Below are positions 8,962 through 17,265 of a stretch of 64,000 bases of DNA, piece after piece; within the stretch, counting starts at the first letter, position 1, and every line of letters begins with the position of its first letter. Origin of the DNA: VRUE01 sp963718775 (GTDB taxonomy: Bacteria > Actinomycetota > Thermoleophilia > Solirubrobacterales > 70-9); assembly GCA_963718775.1 (NCBI GenBank), contig OY970377.1:2480001-2544000 (forward strand). The letters run 5' to 3'. Under the pieces are notes generated by a model. That model was not told the DNA's origin. It made no database searches and was given only the letters and a program-made list of their open reading frames with translations. Both the position numbers and the translations under genes were made by a program.

Positions 8962-10124
8962 ATGGCGACCGGTGCGGAGACGAAAGCAGTAGTCGAGGAG
9001 ATAGAGCCGTTCGAGGCTGCACAGGAGATCGAAGGCGGCGACGTCGTCTTGGTCGACACGCGTGAGCCGCACGAGTATCAGGAGGCTCACCTCGAGAACG
9101 GCAAGCTGGTGCCGCCTGGGCTGCTGCGCGACGAGATCGCCGCTGCGGCGCCTAACAAGTCGGCCCGCACGATCCTCTACTGCCGCAGCGGCAACCGCTC
9201 CTACAAGGCGGCCGAGCAGATGGAAGCGCTCGGCTACACCGACGTCGCCTCGATGGCCGGCGGCATCCTCGCCTGGCAGGAGCAGGGGCTGCCCGTCCTC
9301 GCCACCGACGGCATGACCGCCGAGCAGCGCGACCGCTACTCGCGCCACACGCTGCTGCCCGAGGTCGGGGTCGACGGCCAGCTGAAGATGCTCGACGCCA
9401 AGGTGCTGCTGCTCGGCGCCGGCGGGCTCGGCGCGCCGACCGCGCTCTACCTCGCCGCGGCCGGGATCGGCACGATCGGCCTCGTCGACGACGACGTGGT
9501 CGACGCCTCCAACCTGCAGCGCCAGGTGATCCACAACACGGAGCGGATCGGCACCCCGAAGACCGAGTCGGCGCGGCTGACGATCGAAGCGCTCAACCCC
9601 GACGTGAAGGTCATCGAGCACCACCTCCGCCTCGACGCCGAGAACATCCTCGAGATCGTCGAGGACTACGACGTGATCGTCGACGGCGCCGACAACTTCC
9701 CGACCCGCTACCTGCTCAACGACGCCTCGGTGCGGCTGCGCAAGCCGGTCGTCTCCGCCTCGATCCTCAGCTTCGACGGCCAGATCTCGACCTTCGTCCC
9801 CTACGAGGGCCCCTGCTACCGCTGCCTCTACCCGACGCCGCCGCCGGCCGAGCTGGCGCCGAGCTGCTCCGCCAACGGCGTGCTCGGCGTGATGGCCGGG
9901 ACGATGGGCACGCTGCAGGCCAACGAGGTCCTCAAGCTGGTCATCGGCGATCGGCGAGCCGCTGATCGGACGCCTGCTGCTCTACGAGGCGCTCGGCACC
10001 CGCTTCACCGAGCTCAAGGTCCGCCGCGACCCCGAGTGCCCGATCTGCGGCGAGAACGCGGCCGAGATCCCGGACGTCGGAGATGGGCCAGTTCCCCGAC
10101 TACGACGCCTTCTGCGCCGGCTAG
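8962..10124 (+). CDS. Rhodanese-MoeB/ThiF fusion, sulfur-carrier activating enzyme
   Basis: An N-terminal rhodanese domain (about 10-115, active-site loop YCRSGNRS with Cys near 74) is joined to an E1-like MoeB/ThiF domain with the nucleotide loop LLGAGGLGAP (about 150) and CxxC pairs (CYRC, CPIC) for zinc. MoeB-type enzymes adenylate and sulfurate a GG-ended carrier, here surely the CysO protein 20 nt downstream. In the usual MoeZ/MOCS3 type the rhodanese domain is C-terminal; here it is N-terminal. The frame breaks near 9945 (one extra base) and near 10078, after which the natural end ...FPDYDAFCAG is recovered at 10124. ATG at 8962, with GGAG upstream. Confidence 0.85.
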
Positions 10125-10144
10125 CCGGCTAGGTTTCCCGCCTG

Positions 10145-10418
10145 ATGGCGACTATTCGCATTCCCACCGGTCCTGCGCGCCCAGACCGGCGGCCAGGCCG
10201 AGGTCGAGGCCGGCGGCTCCAACGTCGGCGAGGTGCTTCGCGCTCTGACCGCGGCGCACCCCGACACCGAGGCGCAGCTCTTCGGCGACGACGGCGACCT
10301 CAACCGCTACGTCAACGTCTACCTCAACGACGAGGACGTGCGCGTGCTCGACGGCCTCGAGACCGCCGTTTCCGACGGCGACACGGTCGTCATCCTCCCG
10401 GCGATGGCCGGCGGCTGA
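10145..10418 (+). CDS. cysO: CysO-like sulfur carrier protein (frameshift near start)
   Basis: After removing one extra G near 10169 the protein is about 90 aa, starting MATIRIPTVLRAQTGG and ending VVILPAMAGG. The ubiquitin-like MoaD/ThiS fold and the C-terminal Gly-Gly are what the activating enzyme upstream adenylates and thiocarboxylates. In Mycobacterium the CysO thiocarboxylate donates sulfur to O-phosphoserine through CysM, and Mec then releases cysteine. All partners are adjacent in this window, so the assignment to CysO rather than MoaD or ThiS rests on context as well as the end sequence. Confidence 0.85.
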
Positions 10419-10465
10419 TTCCGCCGCCTCGTCGCAGCGGCCTCGTTCGGGTTGAGCTGACCCTG

Positions 10466-10484
10466 GCTATACTTTTTGAAGTAA
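10466..10484 (+). promoter_or_regulatory. Repeated sulfur-gene regulatory motif, copy 2
   Basis: This is an exact second copy of GCTATACTTTTTGAAGTAA, ending 12 bases before the cysM ATG. If TATACT is the -10 element, transcription starts about 17 bases before the gene, so cysM would have its own promoter inside the cluster. Confidence 0.6.
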
Positions 10485-10496
10485 CGGGAGACCGCG

Positions 10497-11465
10497 ATGG
10501 CTCACGACCAGCTACTCAATCGACCCTGCGGGGGACGCTTCGGCGACATCGTCGAGTCGATCGGCAACACGCCGCTGGTCGAGCTGCCGCGCCTCACGCC
10601 CAAGCCCGACGTCCGCATCTACGCCAAGCTCGAGGGCCACAACCCGACCGGCTCGGTCAAGGACCGGGTCGCCAAGTCGATGATCGAGGCGGCCGAGGCC
10701 GAAGGCGCGATCGAGCCGGGGCAGACGATCCTCGAGCCGACCTCCGGCAACACCGGCATCTCGCTGGCGATGATCTGCCGCCGCAAGGGCTACCCGCTGA
10801 AGGTCGTGATGCCCGACAACGTCACCGCGGAGCGCACCCAGCTGCTTGAAGATGTACGGGGCGGAGATCGTCTACTCCGAGGGCGCCAAGGGCTCCAACG
10901 GCGCCGTCGAGGTGGCGCTGGAGATGGCCCAGGACCCGCGCTACTACATGCCCTACCAGTACGGCAACGAGGCCAACCCGCTCGCCCACTACAACGGCAC
11001 GGCGGTCGAGATCCTCGAGGAGCTCGACGAGGTGACCGCCTTCGTCGGCGGCCTCGGCACCGGCGGCACGCTGATGGGCAACGGCCGGCGGCTCAAGGAG
11101 GAGAACCCCGAGACGCTGATCGTCGCCGCCGAGCCGATGCAGGGCGAGCTGGTCGACGGCCTGCGCTCGCTCGACGACGGCTTCATCCCGCCGATCATCG
11201 ACATCTCGCTCCTCGACCGCAAGATCATGGTCTCCAACCGCGACGCGATCGTCTGGACCAAGCAGCCTGCTCGACGAGGAGGGCATCTTCGCCGGCGTCT
11301 CCTCCGGCGCGATCGCCGCGATCGCCGTCCGCATCGCCGGCGAGCTCGACGAGCGGCAACGTCGTCTTCCTGATCCCCGACGACGGCTGGAAGTACCTCT
11401 CCTCCGGCGTCTACACCAAGCCGATCGAGGAGATCGAGAATCTCGACTCCACCGTTTGGTGGTAG
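10497..11465 (+). CDS. cysM: CysM-type cysteine synthase (frameshifts)
   Basis: This is a PLP-dependent beta-replacement enzyme of about 323 aa. The PLP lysine is in PTGSVKDR (about residue 58) and the phosphate-binding loops TSGNTGIS and GGLGTGGTLMG are present. The frame breaks near 10843, 11272 and 11354, each repaired by dropping one base; the C-terminus then reads GNVVFLIPDDGWKYLSSGVY and ends at 11465. In the CysO pathway CysM transfers the carrier sulfur to O-phosphoserine or O-acetylserine. The N-terminus GDIVESIGNTPLVELPRL is typical of the family. The gene lies between cysO and mec and carries its own motif at 10466. Confidence 0.88.
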   Translation: MAHDQLLNRPCGGRFGDIVESIGNTPLVELPRLTPKPDVRIYAKLEGHNPTGSVKDRVAKSMIEAAEAEGAIEPGQTILEPTSGNTGISLAMICRRKGYPLKVVMPDNVTAERTQLLEDVRGGDRLLRGRQGLQRRRRGGAGDGPGPALLHALPVRQRGQPARPLQRHGGRDPRGARRGDRLRRRPRHRRHADGQRPAAQGGEPRDADRRRRADAGRAGRRPALARRRLHPADHRHLAPRPQDHGLQPRRDRLDQAACSTRRASSPASPPARSPRSPSASPASSTSGNVVFLIPDDGWKYLSSGVYTKPIEEIENLDSTVWW

Positions 11466-11483
11466 AGCAAGCCTGCCTCGCCG

Positions 11484-11882
11484 ATGCGGATCGCCCAGAG
11501 CCTGATCGACGAGATGGTCGCGCACGCGCGCGAGGACCTGCCCAACGAGTGCTGCGGGATGGTCGGCGGCGCCGACGGCGAGGCGAGCGTGGTCCTGCCG
11601 GTCGTCAACGCGGCGGCCAGCCCGCTGCGCTTCGAGATGGACCCGCAGGGCCAGTACAACGCCCTGAAGGCGATCGAAGACGACGGCAAGGAGCTGCTGG
11701 CGATCTACCACTCGCACACCAAGAGCGCCGCCTATCCCTCGCAGACCGACGTCAACCAGGCGGTCAACTGGCCCGACGCGATCTACCTGATCGTCTCGCT
11801 GCAGGACGCCGACGCCCCCGACGTCAAGGGCTACTGGCTGAAAGACCTGACGATCGCCGATGCCGAGCTCGTCGTCGAGTAG
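11484..11882 (+). CDS. mec: Mec-type CysO-cysteine peptidase (JAMM)
   Basis: The protein is 132 aa and intact. The JAMM zinc motif is complete: Glu in PNECCG (about 22), then YHSHTKSAAYPSQTD (about 75-89) giving His-Ser-His and Asp. Enzymes of this kind hydrolyse the CysO-cysteine adduct to free cysteine and regenerate the carrier. ATG at 11484 is 18 nt after cysM. Its place at the end of the activating enzyme, CysO, CysM, Mec series supports the specific role over a generic JAB peptidase. Confidence 0.9.
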   Translation: MRIAQSLIDEMVAHAREDLPNECCGMVGGADGEASVVLPVVNAAASPLRFEMDPQGQYNALKAIEDDGKELLAIYHSHTKSAAYPSQTDVNQAVNWPDAIYLIVSLQDADAPDVKGYWLKDLTIADAELVVE

Positions 11883-12102
11883 CGGCGCGCCTGGTCAAGG
11901 TCGGCCTACGCGCCAGACCCAGATCGAGGCGGAGATGATCCAGGGCCTGCTCGGCGAGCACGGGATCCCAGCATGCTCAAGCGCGCGCCCGGCTTCGACA
12001 ACCCAGACTTCCTCGCCGCCGGCCCGCACCAGGTCCTCGTCGCCGAGGAGGTCGCCGAGCAGGCGCGCGAAGTGCTCGAGGGAACGCCCGGGCGCCAGCT
12101 AG
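11874..12102 (+). CDS. Small DUF2007-like protein (frameshifted)
   Basis: Pieces in three frames join into one small protein: LVKVG, then QTQIEAEMIQGLLGEHGIP, then MLKRAPGFDNPDFLAAGPHQ and VLVAEEVAEQAREVLEGTPG. This fits the DUF2007 pattern (a ligand-binding-like domain of about 70 aa with 'AE.I.GLL...GI' and 'V.V...AE.AREVL'). The exact start is unclear because of indels near 11905 and 11970; the stop is most likely the TAG at 12100-12102, which shares its CTAG with the stop of the convergent gene. It directly follows mec and may be co-transcribed. Function unknown. Confidence 0.5.
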
Positions 12103-12854
12103 TCGACGCTGGGCCGGGCGATCTCGCGCAGGTAGCCGCGCCAGGCGTCCTCGATCTCGCCGATGCGGGCTTCGAAGGCGGCTTCGAGGGTCGCCGTGGC
12201 GCCGCCGGGGAGCAGGTCGCAGGGCGAGGCGCTCGCAGGCCTCGGGGCCGCGTTCGGTCTCGAGCAGGTCGAAGATCGTGCCGCCGAGGATCACCGCGTC
12301 GCGGCGCGAGGGCGGGAAGGACGGGCGGGCGCTCTCGCGCAGGCGCCGGATCACCGCCGCGCGGTAGAGGCCGACCTGGCGGGCGAAGTACTGGGCGCCG
12401 CCTTCGACCAGCCAGGCCCAGCGCAGGTAGCGGGCGAAGCGGCGCGGCGTCCAGGAGGGCGGCAGGTCGGGGTTGTTGGCGGCGATCACGAGCTGGGCGT
12501 AGAGGCGCTCGGCGGTGCCGCGCAGCGCCTCGCGCGAGTCGTCGCCGGCGGCGCGACGCTCCATGTGGGGGTCGTTGAGCACGTGCAGCTCGGTCGCCAT
12601 CGCCCAGCCGGCCAGGTAGCGGCGCCCGGCCGGGGCCGCCGACCAGCGCGCGGCCGGCAGGAAGGGTGGGCCAGCGCGAGCCAGGCGGGGTTGGTGTGGA
12701 CGACGACGGTGACGTCGCCCGGCACGTCCTCGAAGCGATCCTCGAGCCGCAGCCGCAGTTCCTCCATGCGGTCCAGCGTGCGCTCGGCGAAGGCAGCGTC
12801 GCCGCTGTCGTGGCGCGCGGTGAAGCTCAGGGATTCGGTCTCGACCCAAGGCAT
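12099..12854 (-). CDS. Peptidase MA-like protein lacking a clear HExxH (frameshifted)
   Basis: Reading right to left, the protein starts MPWVETESLSFTARHDSGDA at 12854 and ends EIARPSVD with a TAG at 12099-12101. One frameshift near 12665 and another near 12225 interrupt it; the joined length is about 250 aa. The N-terminal pattern 'SFTARHDSGDAAFAERTLDRMEEL' and the later WAWLVEGGAQYFARQ resemble the peptidase MA-like gluzincin fold ('W..EG.A.Y'), but the expected HExxH is replaced by a region around ERLYAQLVIAAN. It may be a catalytically dead relative. The family assignment is tentative. Confidence 0.5.
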
Positions 12855-12876
12855 CGGGCGAGCCTACTTGCGCTAC

Positions 12877-13512
12877 TTAGACGAGGACCGGCTCGGCCGC
12901 TTCGACGCCGCAAACCGAGTGGATCTCGGCGCGGGCGCGGTCGAACTCCTCGTCGGCCATCACCGGGGTGCCCTCGAAGGGCAGGTCGCGGTCGATCTCG
13001 ACCCAGGAGCGGCAGCCGTGGTACTCGTCGCGGACCCGCACCGTGACCGGGCGCGGGATGCGGTGGACCCGCAGCAGCAGGATGTGCAGCGGGTGGCGCC
13101 GCTTCCAGTTGAGCCGCTTCTCGGCGTAGTCGGGGGTCCAGACGTAATAGGGGGAGAGGTCGTCGACGATGCGCGGGTCGGTGACCGTGATGTGGTCGGT
13201 GACCTCGGCCCAGGCGCGCAGGCGGACCCGGTCGGGCTGGGAGATGCCGCCGTCCTGGATCAGCGCTTCGGCCGGCGGCTCCTCGTCGGGCCAGACACCC
13301 TCCTCGAGCGCGCGGCGCAGCTCGGGGTGGTGGGACTCGCGGACCAGGTTGTTCTGCTGGTGGTCGAAGGTCGGGTAGAGGAAGAAGCGCTCGTGCTCGA
13401 GCTCGAAGTGCTTGTTCTCCTCGCGGATCCCGCCCTTGCGCAGGGTCAGCAGCTGCTCGCCCTCGGCGAGTGCGCGGACCGTTACGGCCCATTCCTTGAA
13501 AGCGATCGGCAT
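12877..13512 (-). CDS. DUF1802 family protein
   Basis: The 211-aa protein is intact, starting MPIAFKEWAVTVRALAEGEQ. The pattern 'KEWAV...AL..G.Q..LLRKGGI.E....F...H..F.LYPTF.HQ' near the N-terminus and VTVRVRDEYHGCRSWVEI near residue 165 match what I know of DUF1802, whose function is not known. It has no signal peptide or membrane segment. A good sigma70-like promoter lies about 90 bases upstream of its ATG. It is separated from the gene downstream by 22 bases, so the two are probably co-transcribed. Confidence 0.75.
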   Translation of the reverse strand: MPIAFKEWAVTVRALAEGEQLLTLRKGGIREENKHFELEHERFFLYPTFDHQQNNLVRESHHPELRRALEEGVWPDEEPPAEALIQDGGISQPDRVRLRAWAEVTDHITVTDPRIVDDLSPYYVWTPDYAEKRLNWKRRHPLHILLLRVHRIPRPVTVRVRDEYHGCRSWVEIDRDLPFEGTPVMADEEFDRARAEIHSVCGVEAAEPVLV

Positions 13513-13608
13513 TTGAAGTCGTACCTTGAGAAGGTTGGTTGAATCTGTGACTGGGAGGAGGCCGCCTCGGACCCCGTTCCAGGACGAGAAGCCCGCCCGA
13601 ATTCGCGC

Positions 13609-13637
13609 ATTCTAGACGAGTCTGGCCGGATCGCCAA
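13609..13637 (-). promoter_or_regulatory. Sigma70-like promoter for the DUF1802 gene
   Basis: On the minus strand TTGGCG is followed by exactly 17 bases and TAGAAT. Predicted start of transcription is near 13602, giving a leader of about 90 nt before the ATG at 13512. Confidence 0.55.
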
Positions 13638-13651
13638 ATATGTGACGAAGG

Positions 13652-15167
13652 TCACTGACTCCCGTGGCCGCCACCGCCGGGCGTTTCGATCCGCAGCGTG
13701 TCGCCGGGGCGCAGGTCGCCCTCGGCCTTGCCGGCAGCGGCTCGCCGTTGAGGAGGTTGCGCCCGGGCGCGCCGTCCTCGCCGCCGTCGCGGCCGCGCGG
13801 GGGGTGCCGGCGGCGCTCGCCGATCAGCGAGTAGCGCATCGGCGCCAGCGCTTCGATCTCGCGCACGATCCCGTCGCCGCCGCTGGCGCGCGCCCGTCGC
13901 CGCCGCTGCCGCGGCGCAGCGAGAGCTCGCGCACCCGCAGCGGGAACTCGCTCTCCAGCGCCTCGACCGGGGTGTTGAGCGTGTTCGACATCGCGACGTG
14001 GATCGCGCTCGGGCCGTCGGCGTCCGGGCAGGCGCCCTGGCCGCCGCCGAGCGTCTCGTAGTAGGTGAAGTCGTCGCCGGCGAGGGTCAGGTTGTTCATC
14101 GTCCCCTGGCCCTGGGCCGGCGCCGGGCGGGCGCCGGCCAGGGCGGCGATGACCAGGTCGGCGACGCGGCTGGAGGTCTCGACGTTGCCGGCGACGACGG
14201 CGGCGGGAGGGCGGGCGTTGAGCAGGCAGCCCTCGGGCGCGATCACCTCGATCGGCCGGTAGGCGCCGGCGCAGGGCGGCGCGTCGGGGTCGGTCAGCAC
14301 GCGCACGGCGAAGAAGGCGGCCGACTTGGTCACCGAGAGCGGGCAGTTGAGGTTGCCCTCGACCTGGGCGTCGGTGCCGCTGAAGTCGAGCGCTGAGGCG
14401 GTCGCCGTGGATCGTCGCCTCGACCCGCAGGCGCGACGTCGCGCGGTCGCCCGCCGGCGTCGTCCTCGAGCACGTCCTCGGCGCTGTAGGCGCCGTCGGG
14501 CAGCTCGCCGAGGGCGGCGCGGGTGCGTCGCTCGGCGTAGGCGAGGATCTCGTCCATCGCCGCGCGCAGGTGGTCGAGCCCGTGGCGCTCGGCGAGCTCG
14601 GCGAGGCGCAGCGCGCCGATCCGGTTGGCGGCTGCCTGGGCGCGCAGGTCGGCGAGGCGCTGGCTGGGGAAGCGCATCTGCGCGGCGAGGTCCGCGCAGC
14701 GGTGTCGGGGTCGGCACGGGTCGGCGGGATCACCACGCCCTCTTCGTCGAGCGTGGTCGAGTCGGCCGGCATGCTGCCGGGCGTCGGTCCGCCGACGTCG
14801 GCGTGGTGGGCGCGGCAGGCGGCGAAGCCGAGCAGCGACTCGCCGGCGAAGACCGGGGAGATCAGGGTGATGTCGGGCAGGTGGGTGCCGCCGCGGTAGG
14901 GGTCGTTGAGGATCCAGACTCGCCCGGGCGCTGCTCCAGGTCGAGCACCGCGGCGACCGCGTCGGGCATCGAGCCGAGGTGGACCGGGATGTGCTCGGCC
15001 TGCATGACCAGCTCGCCGCCGGCGTCGAAGATCGCGGTCGAGCAGTCGTGGCGCTCCTTGATGTTGGCCGAGTAGGCGGAGCGGATCAGCGCCGCGCCCA
15101 TCTCGTCGCAGGCGGCGCGCAGGCCGCCGATCATGACCTGCAGGGTGACGGGGTCGAGCGCGGTCAC
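13652..15167 (-). CDS. Hydantoinase/oxoprolinase B subunit (frameshifts)
   Basis: The gene begins with GTG at 15167 (TALDPVTLQVMIGGLRAACD) and ends in the family's usual glycine-rich tail (ETPGGGGHGSQ) at 13652. Conserved pieces include YSANIKERHDCSTAIFD, VEGNLNCPLSVTKSA and NVETSSRVADLVIAAL. At least four single-base indels split it. Joined length is about 505 aa, normal for HyuB/HydB-type subunits, which with subunit A carry out ATP-dependent hydrolysis or carboxylation (N-methylhydantoinase, 5-oxoprolinase, acetone carboxylase families). The substrate cannot be decided. It follows the A subunit gene after 49 bases that hold a long hairpin. Confidence 0.8.
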
Positions 15168-15176
15168 GTCGCCCCC

Positions 15177-15217
15177 ATGGGCGCGTTGGTCGCGTATATC
15201 GCGACTAGCGCGCCCAT
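15177..15217. repeat. Long imperfect hairpin between the hydantoinase genes
   Basis: Two 18-base arms (outer part ATGGGCGCG, inner part GTCGCG) pair at 16 of 18 positions around TATAT. On the minus strand it begins at the stop codon of subunit A and ends next to the start of subunit B. It shares its TCGCG-A/T5-nGCGA core with the hairpin at 17221-17265. Confidence 0.65.
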
Positions 15218-17197
15218 CATCGTTCGCGCTCCGCTCGGATCGTGCCGGCGTCGTCGACCTCGGCTCGCCAGCCGGGCGGCACGACGAAGGTCGCCTCGGG
15301 CAGCTCGAAGACGCCGGACCCTCGACTCCGAAGCCGGCGGGCGGCTCGCCGCGCAGGACCGGCGCCTCGATCCACTCGCCGTCGAAGCGGACCGCGCGCG
15401 CTCGCTCCTCCGAGCCGCCGCGCGGCGCGGCGGTCGGCTCGCGGCTTCGCGCCCGGCGCGACCAGCGCCAGGCGGATGTGGACGAGGACGACCTCGCCCT
15501 CGGGGTCGCGGTGGCCGTAGCGCTCCTCGTGGGCGACGGCGAAGCGCTCGACGAGGTCGGCCGGATCGGGGCGGGCGGACCCTGGGACCGGCAGCTCGAA
15601 GGCCTGGCCGGCGTAGCGCATCTCGTAGACCACCTCGGGCTCGCCGTCGCAGGTCCCGTCGGCGAGGCTGGCGATCAGCTCCTCGACCTCGGCGGCGACC
15701 CGCTCGGCGCTGAGGTCGGCGCCGCGCGAGCATCACCGTGCGGGCCGTGTCGCGGCGGCGGTCCGAGGCGCAGAGCCCGAGCGCCGAGAGGACGCCGCCG
15801 GCGCGCGGGCAGAGGATGCGCTCGATGCCGAGCTCGGCGGCGATCGCTGCCGCGTGCATCGGCCCGGCGCCGCCGAAGGGGAGCAGGGCGAAGCGGCGCG
15901 GGTCGACGCCGCGCTCGACCGTGACCACGCGCAGCGCCCGCACCATCTCCTGGTTGGCGACGCGGACGATGCCCTCGGCGGTCTGCAGCTCGTCGAGGCC
16001 GAGCGAGCCGGCGAGCTTGCCGACCGCGCTGCGGGCGGCGTCGACGTCCAGGGCGACGCCGCCGGCCAGCTCCGAGTCGGCGGCGAGGCGGCCGAGCAGC
16101 AGGTTGGCGTCGGTCACCGTGGGCTCTGCGCCGCCGCGTCCGTAACAGGCGGGCCCTGGCTCGGCTCCCGCCGAGCGCGGTCCGACGCGCAGGGCGCCGC
16201 CGCTGTCGCGCCAGCCGATCGAGCCGCCGCCGGCGCCGACGGTGTGGACGTCGACCATCGGCAGCTGGATGACGCGACCGTCGATCGTGCGCGAGTCGGT
16301 GCGGCGCACCTCGCCGTCCTCGACCACGCAGACGTCGCAGGAGGTGCCGCCCATGTCGAAGCCGAGCGCGTTGCCGTCGCCGCAGGCGCGGCGATCAGGC
16401 CGGCGCCGACGGCGCCGCCGGCCGGGCCGGAGAGCACGCTCCAGGCGCCCGCCCGGGCGGCCTCGGCAGCGCTGGCGACGCCGCCGGAGGACTGCATCAC
16501 CAGTGGTCTTGGCAGGCCGGCCGATTCCGCCGCCTCGCCGAGCCGCCCCAGGTAGCGGCCGAGCAGGGGGGAGAGGTAGGCGTCGATCGCGGTGGTCGAG
16601 CAGCGCTCGTACTCGCGGAAGCGGGGCAGCACCTCGTGCGAGGCGGAGACGTGCAGGCCGGGGAGCTCGCTGCGCAGGTGCTCGGCGATGCGGCGCTCGT
16701 GGCTGGGGTCGAGGTAGGAGAAGAGCAGGCAGATCGCGACCGCCTCGGCGCCGCTCTCGCGCAGCAGCTCGGCCAGCCGCTGCGGCTCGTCGTCGCCGAG
16801 CGGCTCGACGATCCCCTCCGGGCCCGACCCGCTCGTCGGCCTCGAAGCGCAGCTCGGGCTCGACCAGCGGCGTCGGCTTCGGCGCGCAGAGCCGGTAGAG
16901 CTGCGGTCGGTCCTGGCGGCCGATCTCCAGCAGGTCGGCGAAGCCCCGCGTGGCGATCAGGGCGGTGCGGGCGCCGCGTTCCTCCAGCAGCGCGTTGGTG
17001 CCGACCGTCATCCCGTGGGCGAAGACCTCGACGTCGGTCGTGGCCGCGCCGGCGCGGCGCAATACCTCCTCGACCGCGCCGATCACCGCCCGCGACTGGT
17101 CCTGCGGCGTGGTCGGCAGCTTCGCGGTGTGGACTCGCTCGCCGTCGAAGAGGACGGCGTCGGTGAAGGTCCCGCCGACATCGACCCCGAGCAGCAT
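15217..17197 (-). CDS. Hydantoinase/oxoprolinase A subunit (frameshifts)
   Basis: The ATG at 17197 starts MLLGVDVGGTFTDAVLFDGE, the ATPase phosphate-1 motif of the ASKHA fold used by HyuA/HydA. Further family segments are VFAHGMTVGTNALLEERGA, NALGFDMGGTSCDVCVVEDG (phosphate-2) and AEPGPACYGRGG. The C-terminus reads FVVPPGWRAEVDDAGTIRAE and stops at 15217. Indels near 16815, 16390, 15729 and 15320 break the frame; the joined length of about 660 aa is normal. It pairs with subunit B downstream. It follows nadB after 66 bases, most of which is a palindrome, so read-through from nadB is possible but uncertain. Confidence 0.82.
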
Positions 17198-17220
17198 GGC
17201 TCGACGCTACCGACTGCCGG

Positions 17221-17265
17221 TGAGTTTGTACTTGTTCGCCATATACGCGAATAAGTACGAACTCA
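17221..17265. repeat. Long imperfect hairpin at the end of nadB
   Basis: Two 19-base arms (TGAGTTTGTACTTGTTCGC against TGAGTTCGTACTTATTCGC) match at 17 of 19 positions around CATATAC. On the minus strand the hairpin begins with the TGA stop of nadB. It may be a terminator, although it has no U-tract, or a dispersed palindromic element. Confidence 0.65.

Noticed and set aside
15177..17265. Insertion sequence ends at the two long hairpins
   Set aside because: No transposase lies between or near them, the genes between are intact in order, and no target duplication is visible.
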